From an uncultured Rhodospirillaceae bacterium (GTDB taxonomy: Bacteria; Pseudomonadota; Alphaproteobacteria; Rhodospirillales; Casp-alpha2), in assembly GCA_913030825.1 (NCBI GenBank), contig CAJWCU010000013.1, positions 39,504-103,503 of the forward strand: 64,000 bases of DNA, read 5' to 3'. Of this stretch, positions 36,797-45,156 are shown in pieces. Every line of letters begins with the position of its first letter. Positions within the stretch are counted from its first letter, which is position 1. The notes beneath the pieces are model-generated. The model was not told the DNA's origin. It did no database searches and saw nothing but the letters and a program-made list of their open reading frames with translations. Both the position numbers and the translations under genes were made by a program.

Positions 36797-37953
36797 CCGG
36801 CTTTGGTCCCGCCGCGCAGCGGCTCCAGCGTCCAGAAATCGCCCTGGCCGCGCAGAGCCATGTCGGCCTGCTCGAGCGCGATGATCAGCTGTCCGATATC
36901 GCCGATGTAATGCAGGATGACCTGGGCCTCGGCCCGCGACAGCTGCACCAATTCCGTCTCGCGGACGACCGCGACCTGACCGATCTGTTTCTTCAACTCG
37001 ATCCATTGGCGCAGGCCGGTAATAGGCACGCGTACGGCGATGGCTTCCTGACGCGCCGACTGCAGCAGGTTGTCGCGCTTCCAATTGTCCTCGATCAACT
37101 GGGTCACCTGCCCTGCCGCCCGCGACATCAGGGATTCCGCCGTTTCGCCGAATTCGGAGACGTAGGTCACCACCGTGGTCTGCGGATCGATGGTCAGGTT
37201 GTATCGGGTCAAAGTCACGTCGAGCACCCAAAGCGAGCGCGCCGGATCGTGGCGGATCGACGCGAAGGCCACGGCGACGCTGCCGGCGTCATAGCGCTTG
37301 GCCATGGCCCGGAGGCGCTGCTGATCGCCGGAGACGACCTGATCGACGCCGATGGCGGCGACATCGGCGAGATCGCCCAGCGGCAGGATCGTCGGCACAA
37401 GGCTGACCTGGGATGAGCGTTGTTGCCAGGCGGCGCGCCAGGGGTTGGGGTCATCCCACAACAACAGCGCGCCCGCACGGCGCAGGACCGGCAGGACCAA
37501 TACGGGCTTCGACGGCGTCTCGGCGAACGGAATGTTGAACGCCCGCAGCAAATCGCGCACCTCCCCCGGACGGAATCGGTAGTTCAGCCGCGCGAGATAG
37601 CGCACCGACGACGACTTCTCCTCGGCGATCGAGAAATCCTGGATGTATTCGGTGATCTCTTCCGGCGACAGCCCCGGCAGGCGGGCATAATCGGATTTCA
37701 GGGTCATGCGTTCCAACAGGATCGTCATGGCCTTCTGCTGGCCTTCGTTGAGCGCCTGCTGGCGGGCGGCGGCGGCGGTCTCGGCGGTTACATCGACGGC
37801 CACGCCCCTGACTTCGTAGGGGTTCTCGACCTGCGCCCGGGCGGGCAGGCCAGCGAGACAAAGCAGCCCGGCCGCCAATACGGCCATGGCGGCCCGGCGC
37901 GGGGACCATTCCTGCGTTGCAAACCGGCGGGGATTAAGTATCTTCGCCTCCAT
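36793..37953 (-). CDS. Exported DUF2066-family protein
   Basis: A 386-residue protein of unknown function. A signal peptide (AAMAVLAAGLLCLAGLPARAQ) precedes the DUF2066 pattern NPYEVRGVAVDVTAETAAAARQQALNEGQQKA and the following RMTLKSDYARLPGLSPEEIT. The C-terminal half contains LIEDNWKRDNLLQSARQEAIAVRVPITGLRQW. Expected periplasmic. The start at 37953 gives a normal precursor; a start at 37886 would also keep the signal peptide. The frame extending to 39027 lies antisense to purM and is not real. First gene of the perM-hdaA operon and divergent from purM. Confidence 0.82.
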   Translation of the reverse strand: MEAKILNPRRFATQEWSPRRAAMAVLAAGLLCLAGLPARAQVENPYEVRGVAVDVTAETAAAARQQALNEGQQKAMTILLERMTLKSDYARLPGLSPEEITEYIQDFSIAEEKSSSVRYLARLNYRFRPGEVRDLLRAFNIPFAETPSKPVLVLPVLRRAGALLLWDDPNPWRAAWQQRSSQVSLVPTILPLGDLADVAAIGVDQVVSGDQQRLRAMAKRYDAGSVAVAFASIRHDPARSLWVLDVTLTRYNLTIDPQTTVVTYVSEFGETAESLMSRAAGQVTQLIEDNWKRDNLLQSARQEAIAVRVPITGLRQWIELKKQIGQVAVVRETELVQLSRAEAQVILHYIGDIGQLIIALEQADMALRGQGDFWTLEPLRGGTKAG

Positions 37954-38031
37954 CGACGCGTTGGGCCGGCCGCGAAGCCGACGGGCCTTGAACGGCGCAC
38001 AATCTAGCACACCCGACCGAGGGAGGAAGGG

Positions 38032-39135
38032 ATTAGCGACACGGATAAAAACGGCGCGCCCCCGGCCGAAGGCCAAGGGCTCAGCTATCGCGACGCGGGC
38101 GTCGACATCGACGCCGGCAATGCCCTGGTGGACGCCATCGGGCCGCTTGCCAAATCGACCCACCGGTCCGGTGTGATGGGCGGCCTGGGCGGCTTCGGCG
38201 GGTTCTTCGACCCGCGCGCGGCGGGCTACACCGACCCCATCCTGGTGGCTGCCACGGACGGCGTCGGCACGAAGCTGAAGATCGCCATCGACGCCGACAG
38301 CCACGACGGGGTCGGGATCGACCTGGTCGCCATGTGCGTCAACGATCTGGTGGTTCAGGGCGCGGAGCCGCTGTTCTTCCTGGATTACTTCGCAACCGGC
38401 AAGCTCGCCCCCGACGCGGCGGCGCGAATCGTCGCCGGTATCGCCGAAGGTTGTCGTCAGGCTGGATGCGCCCTGATCGGCGGCGAGACGGCGGAAATGC
38501 CGGGCATGTACAAGGACGGTGACTACGACCTCGCGGGCTTTTCCGTAGGTGCCGTCGAACGCGGCCAGGAACTTACCGGAACCGGCGTCGCCGCCGGAGA
38601 CGTGGTTTTGGGCCTGGGATCGTCCGGGGTTCATTCCAACGGCTTCTCGCTGGTCCGCAAGGTCGCCGAACGTGCGGGCGTGACATATGGCGACCCCGCC
38701 CCGTTCCAAGACGGCGCGACTCTGGCCGATGCCCTGCTGACGCCGACGCGCATCTATGTAAAATCCTGCCTCGCCGCGATCCGTTCGGGTGGCGTCAAGG
38801 CGCTGGCCCATATCACCGGCGGCGGCCTGCTGGAAAACATTCCCCGCGTCCTGCCCCAAGGTCTGGGCGTCGAACTCGAAGCCGGATCCTGGCCCATGCC
38901 CCCGGTGTTTTCGTGGCTCAAGGAAGCCGGCGGCATCGCCTCGGAAGAGATGATGCGGACGTTCAACTGCGGCATCGGCATGGTCGTCATCGTCGCGGCG
39001 GACAAGGTCGCAGACCTCAGCAACCAATTCCTGGAAACCGGCGAGCAGACCTTCCTCATCGGCCGGGTCGTCGAGTCCGACGACGACGAGCCCGTCCGCA
39101 TCATTGCGCCGGATCTCGCCTGGTCCCGGAAATGA
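38032..39135 (+). CDS. purM: Phosphoribosylformylglycinamidine cyclo-ligase (AIR synthetase), ATT start
   Basis: Converts FGAM to AIR with ATP in purine synthesis. The family blocks are all present: [19 protein letters not shown] near the N terminus, [66 protein letters not shown] and [13 protein letters not shown] (in parts). No ATG, GTG or TTG lies between the in-frame TAG at 38005 and the GTG at 38128. That GTG would delete the conserved N-terminal motif. The ATT at 38032, 5 nt after a GGAGG ribosome binding sequence, gives SDTDKNG..., an ordinary PurM N terminus of 367 residues. purN overlaps the stop by four bases. Confidence 0.92.
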   Translation: MSDTDKNGAPPAEGQGLSYRDAGVDIDAGNALVDAIGPLAKSTHRSGVMGGLGGFGGFFDPRAAGYTDPILVAATDGVGTKLKIAIDADSHDGVGIDLVAMCVNDLVVQGAEPLFFLDYFATGKLAPDAAARIVAGIAEGCRQAGCALIGGETAEMPGMYKDGDYDLAGFSVGAVERGQELTGTGVAAGDVVLGLGSSGVHSNGFSLVRKVAERAGVTYGDPAPFQDGATLADALLTPTRIYVKSCLAAIRSGGVKALAHITGGGLLENIPRVLPQGLGVELEAGSWPMPPVFSWLKEAGGIASEEMMRTFNCGIGMVVIVAADKVADLSNQFLETGEQTFLIGRVVESDDDEPVRIIAPDLAWSRK

Positions 39136-39785
39136 GCAAGCTGAAGCTCGCCGTCATGATTTCCGGCCGCGGGTCCAACCTGCAGGCCCTGATAGATGCC
39201 TGCGCCACCCCGGGCTTTCCCGCCGAGATCATCCTCGTGCTGTCGAACCGGCCGGGCGCCCAGGGTCTGGACCGCGCCGCCGAGGCGGGCATTCCGACCA
39301 AGGTCGTCGACCATAAGAATTTCGCCGACCGCACGACGTTCGATGCGGAAATGACGGCGGCCATGGAGGCGGCGGGCACGGACCTGGTTTGCCTGGCCGG
39401 GTTCATGCGCCTGCTGTCCGACGAATTCGTCGATCATTGGCGGGATCGGATGATCAATATCCACCCGTCGCTGCTGCCGGCCTTCAAGGGGCTGGACGTC
39501 CAGGAACGGGTGCTGGAACGGGGCGCGCGGTTCGCCGGCTGTACCGTCCATTACGTGCGAAAGGAAATGGATACGGGCCCGATCATCGTGCAGGCCGTGG
39601 TGCCCGTGCTGGCGGACGATACGCCGGATGACCTGGCCGCGCGGATTCTCGTCCGCGAGCACGAGATTTATCCGCTGGCCGTGCGCCTGATCGCCGAGGG
39701 ACGCGTCTCCATCGACGAAAAAGACCGCGCCGTCATCGCCGGCGCGGTCTCTCCCGAAAGGTCGGTCGTCAACCCAGAGGGTTAG
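39132..39785 (+). CDS. purN: Phosphoribosylglycinamide formyltransferase
   Basis: Transfers formyl from 10-formyl-THF to GAR in purine synthesis. The 217 residues start [23 protein letters not shown] with the phosphate loop SGRGSNL. Catalytic residues are in [14 protein letters not shown] (Asn-Ile-His) and [15 protein letters not shown] (Asp). The ATG overlaps the purM stop (ATGA), so coupled translation with purM is likely. The stop codon overlaps that of ndk on the opposite strand (TTAG at 39782-39785). Confidence 0.96.
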   Translation: MSKLKLAVMISGRGSNLQALIDACATPGFPAEIILVLSNRPGAQGLDRAAEAGIPTKVVDHKNFADRTTFDAEMTAAMEAAGTDLVCLAGFMRLLSDEFVDHWRDRMINIHPSLLPAFKGLDVQERVLERGARFAGCTVHYVRKEMDTGPIIVQAVVPVLADDTPDDLAARILVREHEIYPLAVRLIAEGRVSIDEKDRAVIAGAVSPERSVVNPEG

Positions 39786-40204
39786 CCGACGATATCCAGA
39801 TCCGAGAAGAAGTAACGGATTTCCTTGTCCGCGTTCTCGGCGGAATCGGAGCCATGCACCGAATTGGCTTCGATGCTTTCGGCGAAATCCTTGCGGATCG
39901 TGCCTTCGTCGGCGTTGGCCGGGTTGGTGGCGCCCATGATCTCGCGGTTGCGGGTCACGGCATTCTCGCCTTCAAGCACCTGGACGACGACGGGGCCGGA
40001 AATCATGAAGGCCACCAATTCGTCGAAGAAGGCGCGTTCGCGGTGCACGTCATAGAAACCCTCGGCCTGTTCCTTGGTCAGCTGCACGCGGCGCTGGGCA
40101 ACGATGCGCAGGCCCTGTTCCTCGAACCGGGCATTGATCTTTCCGGTCAGGTTACGGCGGGTCGCGTCGGGTTTGATGATGGAGAGCGTACGCTCAAGAG
40201 CCAT
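39782..40204 (-). CDS. ndk: Nucleoside diphosphate kinase
   Basis: Transfers gamma-phosphate from ATP to NDPs through a phospho-His. The 140-residue protein starts [19 protein letters not shown], includes [28 protein letters not shown] with the catalytic His in NSVHGSDS, and has standard NDK length. A longer frame to 40318 lacks family sequence. Convergent with purN, with a 4-nt overlap. A good sigma-70 promoter (40378-40406) gives a leader of about 165 nt. Confidence 0.96.
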   Translation of the reverse strand: MALERTLSIIKPDATRRNLTGKINARFEEQGLRIVAQRRVQLTKEQAEGFYDVHRERAFFDELVAFMISGPVVVQVLEGENAVTRNREIMGATNPANADEGTIRKDFAESIEANSVHGSDSAENADKEIRYFFSDLDIVG

Positions 40205-40377
40205 GGTCGATCCCCTTGTATGGTTGGTCGTTCGGCTGGGTTTCTGATGTCGGTTATTAGTGTTCGGCCGTCCGCGGCATCCTTGGGCCGGGTGATCGGC
40301 GTCGTGTTGTTCAGGCACGCCCCCTTACGGGCTGTCCAAATATGGCATTCCCCGGGGGCGTCCCGAAGACGGCGCGG

Positions 40378-40406
40378 GTTATAGTCCCTCCCGACCTGCC
40401 ATGCAA
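40378..40406 (-). promoter_or_regulatory. Sigma-70-type promoter for ndk
   Basis: On the minus strand, TTGCAT (-35, plus 40401-40406), a 17-bp spacer, then TATAAC (-10, plus 40378-40383). Matches are 4/6 and 5/6 to the consensus. Transcription would begin near 40371, leaving a roughly 165-nt untranslated leader before ndk. Confidence 0.55.
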
Positions 40407-40444
40407 GGAAAAGGGCCGTGACATTTCGCCGGCAGGTTCCGGCC

Positions 40445-41365
40445 TCAGTCCCCGCCGGCCGGAGACATCTGATTTTTAAGGAATTGTCCCAAAAGCTTAT
40501 ATTCGGACCGACGGGCAGAATTGCGCCGCCAGACCAGGGCAATCTCGCGTCCCGCCCCGCCTTCCAGCGGCCTGAGGACGATATTCGCACCGCGCACATG
40601 ATCGGACTGCAAGGCCACATCCGGCAGCAGCGTGGTCCCGAAACCGCCCGCGACCAATTCAACCAGGGTATAGAGGCTGGTCGCCTGAAAGGCGCCTGAA
40701 CGTCCCGGCGCCGGCTGACGGCGGCAGGCCGCCAGCGCGTGATCCCGCAGACAATGGCCATCTTCCAGCAACAAAAGATCTTCGGATTCCAGGGCCTGGG
40801 TCGAAACCGGCCCGTCGCCCGCGGCCAGGGGGTGATCCGGCGGCACCGCCAATTCAAACGGATCGTTGGCGAGCACCATGTGATCGAGATCGCCCAGATC
40901 ATACGGCAGCGCGATCAGGGCGGCATCCAAGTCCCCCCCGGCCAATTGATCGACTAGGCGCGCCGTCCGTTCTTCGCACAGAAACAACCGCAGTTCCGGA
41001 TAGGCATCACGTAGCGGCGGCAAAACCTTCGGCAGCACGTAGGGCCCGATGGTCGGAATCGCGCCGAGACGCAACAGGCCGGTCAGCGGACGGGTGCTCG
41101 CCTTCGCGGTCACAGTCATATCCTCGACCTCGGCCAGGACGCGGCGGGCGCGATCGACCAGTTCCTGGCCCAGCGGCGTGATCGCAACCCTGCGCTTGGT
41201 GCGCTCAATCACCGTAATACCGAGAATCGCTTCCAGTTCCTGAATACCGGCGCTGAGGGTCGATTGCGTGACGAAACAGTTCTGTGCGGCACGGCCGAAA
41301 TGGCCTTCCTCGGCGACCGCGATCAGGTACTGCAACTGTCGCAGGGTTGGTAAATGAGTGCTCAT
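40445..41365 (-). CDS. oxyR: Hydrogen peroxide-inducible regulator OxyR
   Basis: LysR-type regulator that senses peroxide by disulfide formation. The 306-residue protein has an N-terminal HTH (LRQLQYLIAVAEEGHFGRAAQNC...QSTLSAGIQELEAILG). The redox pair is in LLLLEDGHCLRDHALAAC: Cys205 and Cys214, the same 9-residue spacing as Cys199-Cys208 of E. coli OxyR, with near-identical context. No katG or ahpC is adjacent. The promoter would lie in the AT-rich stretch 41395-41460. Confidence 0.94.
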   Translation of the reverse strand: MSTHLPTLRQLQYLIAVAEEGHFGRAAQNCFVTQSTLSAGIQELEAILGITVIERTKRRVAITPLGQELVDRARRVLAEVEDMTVTAKASTRPLTGLLRLGAIPTIGPYVLPKVLPPLRDAYPELRLFLCEERTARLVDQLAGGDLDAALIALPYDLGDLDHMVLANDPFELAVPPDHPLAAGDGPVSTQALESEDLLLLEDGHCLRDHALAACRRQPAPGRSGAFQATSLYTLVELVAGGFGTTLLPDVALQSDHVRGANIVLRPLEGGAGREIALVWRRNSARRSEYKLLGQFLKNQMSPAGGD

Positions 41366-41606
41366 GACTCACACATAATCGCCCAATTCGATCAATTCAA
41401 GTCTTTTTAGTTATTTTTTAGATTACAAAATATCCAAATTCAAACCTGCATTCACGCACGAAAAACGAGAAAAACCGACACAGGCCCTGGCCCCGGAACA
41501 ATAACTCCGGGCCGTCTCTCCGGACTTAAAGCGCCCAGCGCGCCTTGCACGGACCTAGCCTTTAGACTTATTGACCGAAACCTCATTTACACGGAAATTG
41601 GGATAT
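41366..41606. other. AT-rich oxyR upstream region
   Basis: No gene seen. Contains the oxyR upstream sequence (41395-41460 is unusually AT-rich for this genome) and a hairpin near 41489-41515 (GGCCC-C-GGA / TCCGGGCC). Confidence 0.5.
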
Positions 41607-41631
41607 GGAAACGGCCAAGGGCGGACGCGTT
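41607..41631 (+). promoter_or_regulatory. EcfG-type general-stress promoter candidate
   Basis: GGAAA at 41607-41611, a 16-bp spacer, then CGTT at 41628-41631. The alphaproteobacterial EcfG/sigma-T consensus is GGAAC-N16/17-CGTT, so there is one mismatch (C to A). Transcription would start about 41638, directly ahead of the candidate small RNA. Confidence 0.4.
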
Positions 41632-41637
41632 CCGCAC

Positions 41638-41771
41638 GATTGACGTCCTCCCGGCCACCGTTTCTAAGACAACCGGAAGGCTGATCCTCCTCTCCCCCCA
41701 TAGTCACGTCTTTCGGTTTGCCGGGCCGCGGCTCCTCCTCCCCCCACCAACCGCGGCCCGGCATTTTATTT
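41638..41771 (+). ncRNA. Candidate anti-Shine-Dalgarno small RNA with twin CCUCCUC loops
   Basis: About 134 nt. Hairpin 1: arms 41671-41684 and 41704-41718, pairing over 14 bp with one bulged C and two G-U pairs, enclosing a 19-nt loop with CCTCCTCTCCCCCC. Hairpin 2 starts at the next base: arms 41719-41731 and 41751-41763, a perfect 13-bp stem, enclosing another 19-nt loop with CTCCTCCTCCCCCC, followed by TTTTATTT. A third CCTCCC lies in the 5' part near 41646-41652. The CCUCCU loops are complementary to Shine-Dalgarno sequences, as in CcsR ('cuckoo') and similar alphaproteobacterial sRNAs. It lies between oxyR and an ABC-F gene. The alternative is a terminator/attenuator in the ABC-F leader. 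Confidence 0.55.
41719..41770 (+). terminator. Rho-independent terminator (second hairpin of the sRNA)
   Basis: Perfect 13-bp GC-rich stem TGCCGGGCCGCGG / CCGCGGCCCGGCA with a 19-nt loop, followed by TTTTATTT. It precedes the ABC-F start codon by 97 nt. No rightward protein gene ends upstream, so it terminates a non-coding transcript. Confidence 0.75.
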
Positions 41772-41867
41772 CCTGATTTCCGGGTCGCTCCCTCCCCTTC
41801 TCCACTTCTCTGCCTAGGGCCCAACACGCCGTTCCCCCCGGGCGCGCCGCGTGCTATCACCCCGCCT

Positions 41868-43769
41868 ATGCTGCACGTCAACGACATGACATTCCGCCTC
41901 GGCGGCCGGGTGCTGTTCGACAAGGCCACCTTGCACCTGCCCAAGGGCAAGAAGATGGGCCTGGTCGGGCGCAACGGCACGGGCAAGACCACCCTGTTCC
42001 GGATGATCCTGGGCGACCTTCATACGGATGCCGGGGCCGTACGTGTGCGGCCCACCGCACGAATCGGAACCGTGGCGCAGGAAGCGCCCTCGGGACCGAC
42101 CAGCCTGATCGACACGGTCCTCGCCGCCGACACGGAACGCGCCCAATTGCTGGCCGAGGCCGAAACCGCGACGGACCCGGGCCGCATCGCAGATATCCAC
42201 AACCGTCTGGCCGATATCGACGCCCAAACGGCGCCCGCCCGCGCGGCGCGCATTCTGGCCGGTCTCGGTTTCGATGAAGAGGCCCAGGCCCGCCCCTGTT
42301 CCGAGTTTTCCGGCGGCTGGCGCATGCGCGTGGCGCTCGCGGCGACGCTCTTCGCGCGGCCCGATTTCCTGTTGCTGGACGAACCGACCAACCACCTGGA
42401 CCTGGAGGCCGCCCTCTGGCTGGAAGGCTACCTGGCGTCCTGGCCGGGGACCCTGTTGGTCATCAGCCACGACCGCACCTTGCTGAACACGGTGGTGGAC
42501 GAGATCGCGCATCTCTCGGAACAGAAGCTGACCCGCTACGCCGGAAACTACGACCGGTTCGAACGCACCCGCCGCGAACGCCAGGCCCAGCAGGCCAAGT
42601 TGCAGGCCAAGCAGCTTTCCGAACAACGCCGCATCCAGGCCTTCGTCGACCGCTTCAAGGCCAAGGCGTCGAAGGCCAGCCAGGCGCAAAGCCGGTTGAA
42701 GATGCTGGCCCGCATGGAGCCCATCGCCTCGGTCATCGACGAGAAAACGACGACCTTCAATTTCCCCGACCCTGCCCCCCTGTCGCCGCCGCTGATCGCC
42801 CTGGACGAAGTCAGCGTCGGATACGGCGACAAACCGGTATTGAAGGACCTGGACCTGCGCATCGACATGGACGACCGCATCGGGCTGGTCGGCGCCAACG
42901 GCAACGGCAAATCGACCCTGATCAAGATGCTGGTCGACCGCCTGAAACCCATGGCCGGCAAGGTCGTCAAATCGTCGAAGCTGAAGGTCGGCTATTTCGC
43001 CCAGCATCAGCAGGAAGAATTGAATCTGAACGAAAGCCCGTTCCAGCACATGGCCCGGGCCCTGCCGATGGCGACGGAAACCAAGGTGCGATCTCATCTG
43101 GGCCGCTTCGGGTTCTCCGGCGACCTGGCCGACAGCAAGGTCGACGTTCTGTCCGGTGGTGAGAAATCGCGCCTGCTGTTCGCACTGATGAGCATCGAGG
43201 CGCCGCATATCCTGTTCCTGGACGAACCGACCAACCATCTGGACGTCGACGCCCGGGAAGCCCTGGTCCAGGCATTGAACGAATACGACGGCGCGATCGT
43301 CCTGGTGACCCACGACGCGCATTTGATCGATCTTGTATGTGACCGCTTGTGGTTGGTCGCCGACGGCGGCTGCGCCAATTACGACGGCGACCTGGAAAGC
43401 TATACGTCGTTGCTTCTGGAACAGCGCCGCGCCGCCCGCCGCGACGCCCAGGCCGACAAGACTCGCGATGGTGCCGCTCCCGCCGTCGACAAGAAGGAAG
43501 CCCGCCGCGAACGCGCGCGCCAGCGCGAAGAGACGGCGGCGCTGCGCAAATCCGTGGCGGCGGCCGAAAAGAAGATGGAACGGCTGGCCCAGGAGATCGC
43601 GGCACTGGAAGCCAAATTGGCCGACCCGGAAATCTACAACGGCCCGACGGCCAAACTGATGGATCTGCAGGTCGCCCACAAGAACGCCAAGGACACCTTG
43701 GAAGAGACCGAGCAGAGCTGGCTTTCGGCGCAGGAAGCCATCGACGCCGCCCTGGACGAAGCCTCGTGA
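41868..43769 (+). CDS. ABC-F family ATPase (YheS/Uup-like)
   Basis: Cytosolic ribosome-associated ABC-F protein with two ATPase domains and no transmembrane part, 633 residues. Domain 1: Walker A GLVGRNGTGKTTLF, signature EFSGGWRMRVALA, Walker B FLLLDEPTNHLD. The P-site tRNA-interaction linker lies about 240-310 (RRERQAQQAKLQAKQLSEQRR...). Domain 2: GLVGANGNGKSTLI, VLSGGEKSRLLFA, ILFLDEPTNHLD. A charged coiled coil occupies about 530-630. The start is the ATG at 41868; no SD precedes it, and the upstream frame from 41718 crosses the terminator. Housekeeping YheS/Uup-type rather than resistance type is inferred from the length and tail. Confidence 0.93.
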   Translation: MLHVNDMTFRLGGRVLFDKATLHLPKGKKMGLVGRNGTGKTTLFRMILGDLHTDAGAVRVRPTARIGTVAQEAPSGPTSLIDTVLAADTERAQLLAEAETATDPGRIADIHNRLADIDAQTAPARAARILAGLGFDEEAQARPCSEFSGGWRMRVALAATLFARPDFLLLDEPTNHLDLEAALWLEGYLASWPGTLLVISHDRTLLNTVVDEIAHLSEQKLTRYAGNYDRFERTRRERQAQQAKLQAKQLSEQRRIQAFVDRFKAKASKASQAQSRLKMLARMEPIASVIDEKTTTFNFPDPAPLSPPLIALDEVSVGYGDKPVLKDLDLRIDMDDRIGLVGANGNGKSTLIKMLVDRLKPMAGKVVKSSKLKVGYFAQHQQEELNLNESPFQHMARALPMATETKVRSHLGRFGFSGDLADSKVDVLSGGEKSRLLFALMSIEAPHILFLDEPTNHLDVDAREALVQALNEYDGAIVLVTHDAHLIDLVCDRLWLVADGGCANYDGDLESYTSLLLEQRRAARRDAQADKTRDGAAPAVDKKEARRERARQREETAALRKSVAAAEKKMERLAQEIAALEAKLADPEIYNGPTAKLMDLQVAHKNAKDTLEETEQSWLSAQEAIDAALDEAS

Positions 43770-43803
43770 CACCGCCCGCCGCCGGATCGGCGGAGACCTC
43801 CCG

Positions 43804-44991
43804 ATGACGCCGACGGCGGAGGCGCCAGCGGCGGACCCGGCGCCGCGCTTCGCCACCATGCGCCTGGCCCTGTTCTATGGGGGCACGTTCCTGGCCCTAG
43901 GCATCCTGGGGCCGTTCTGGCCGCTCTGGCTGCAGGACCGAGGCCTGGGCCCGGAAGAGATCGGCATGATCTTCGCGTTGGGCACCCTGGCGCGTCTGGC
44001 CGTCACCCCCTTCGTCGCGCGCGCCGCCGACCGGGCCGGTGAACGCAAACGCATCCTGATCCTGTTGACGCTGCTGGGCACGGTCACGTTCCTGGCCTTT
44101 CGCTGGGCCGATGGGTTCTGGCCGATCACCCTGATCACCCTGGCCTTCTTTGCCAGCCGCGGACCGGTCCTGCCGTTGATGGAAAGCCTGACCATGCTGA
44201 CCCGCGAACGGGTCCGCTTCGATTACGGGCGGGTGCGGTTGTGGGGGTCGATCACCTTCATCATCGGCGCCTGGGGCATGGGGCTGGTGTTGACCGGCGC
44301 CCCGACCGATTGGATCCACTGGTCGATCCTGGCCGCCGTCGTGCTGACCTTCTTTTGCGCCCTGGCCCTGCCCGATACGCGCATTCCCGCGGCCCCCCGC
44401 GACCGGCGGCCGTTCCGGGAAATTCTGCGCCTGCCGGGCCTATGGACGGCGATGCTCGCCGCGACCTGCATCCAGGCGTCCCACGCCGTCTATTACAATT
44501 TCGGCACCATCCATTGGCTGGCAGCGGGTCACGGGTCGGACGTCATCGGCGCGCTTTGGGCCGAAGGCGTCATCGTCGAGATCGTCCTGTTCGGCTTCGC
44601 CGCCGCCGCGGTGCGCCGCGTCGGCGCATTTCAGATGATCGTCCTAGGCGCCCTTGCCGGGCTGGTCCGCTGGGCCGGGACGGCGGCGACCACGGACCTC
44701 GCCTGGCTGGTCGTGCTGCAGGCCCTGCATGGAATCAGCTACGGCGCCACGCACCTCGGGATCATCCATTTGATCACCGAACGGGTGGAACCGTCCCTGT
44801 CCGCCTCGGCACAGAGCCTGTACGCCATGGCACTGGGGTTCGGCATGAGCATGGCGTCCTACGGTGCCGGGCTATTGTTCGCCTCAATGGGCGGCGGGTC
44901 GTTTATCGCCATGTCGGCCCTGTCCCTCGCCGGCTTGGTGTTCGCCGGATTCTCTTACATTTCGGCCCGCGTCAGCTCCATCGGGACCTAG
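43804..44991 (+). CDS. MFS transporter (MFS_1-like, HcaT-type)
   Basis: A 395-residue major facilitator with 12 predicted helices. The first helices read RLALFYGGTFLALGILGPFWPLWLQDRGLGPEEIG, the MFS_1-like entry signature with the LGPEEIGMI loop; RVRLWGSITFIIG is near 143 and HGISYGATHLGIIHLI near 312. This subfamily includes the 3-phenylpropionate transporter HcaT. Substrate not predictable. It follows the ABC-F gene by 34 nt and may be co-transcribed. Confidence 0.88.
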   Translation: MTPTAEAPAADPAPRFATMRLALFYGGTFLALGILGPFWPLWLQDRGLGPEEIGMIFALGTLARLAVTPFVARAADRAGERKRILILLTLLGTVTFLAFRWADGFWPITLITLAFFASRGPVLPLMESLTMLTRERVRFDYGRVRLWGSITFIIGAWGMGLVLTGAPTDWIHWSILAAVVLTFFCALALPDTRIPAAPRDRRPFREILRLPGLWTAMLAATCIQASHAVYYNFGTIHWLAAGHGSDVIGALWAEGVIVEIVLFGFAAAAVRRVGAFQMIVLGALAGLVRWAGTAATTDLAWLVVLQALHGISYGATHLGIIHLITERVEPSLSASAQSLYAMALGFGMSMASYGAGLLFASMGGGSFIAMSALSLAGLVFAGFSYISARVSSIGT

Positions 44992-45116
44992 TCGATCTGC
45001 CGGCTGGCCGGATCATTCCGGATCGTATTCTTGAGAAATCGCTTGAAGAACCTGTTCCATAAAAATGGAATTCGGTTTTATAAGTGAACTCTTAAACAAA
45101 GAATCATAAGATTAAG

Positions 45117-45136
45117 GCGGTTCTCATCAGAACCGC
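45117..45136 (+). promoter_or_regulatory. 5'-UTR hairpin ahead of the 180-aa gene
   Basis: Perfect 8-bp stem GCGGTTCT / AGAACCGC with a CATC loop, 7 nt upstream of the AAGGAG ribosome binding sequence (45144-45149). The position suggests an RNA stability or translation element rather than a terminator; no T run follows. Confidence 0.4.
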
Positions 45137-45156
45137 TCGGGGCAAGGAGACTAAAG

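Noticed and set aside
36797..37231. N-terminal extension of the PerM frame
   Set aside because: The sequence is a frame-shifted reading of the DUF2066 gene; the ATGA overlap at 36793-36796 marks the true start.
37954..39027. N-terminal extension of the DUF2066 frame
   Set aside because: It lies antisense to purM; the signal peptide and DUF2066 start are well inside, at about 37953.
41555..41992. 145-codon minus-strand frame over the sRNA region
   Set aside because: Low-complexity Gly/Arg/Pro sequence, no SD; it merely reads the complements of the CU-rich loops.
41814..43859. A 681-codon open frame on the minus strand
   Set aside because: Antisense to the ABC-F gene, whose Walker and signature motifs are intact on the plus strand.
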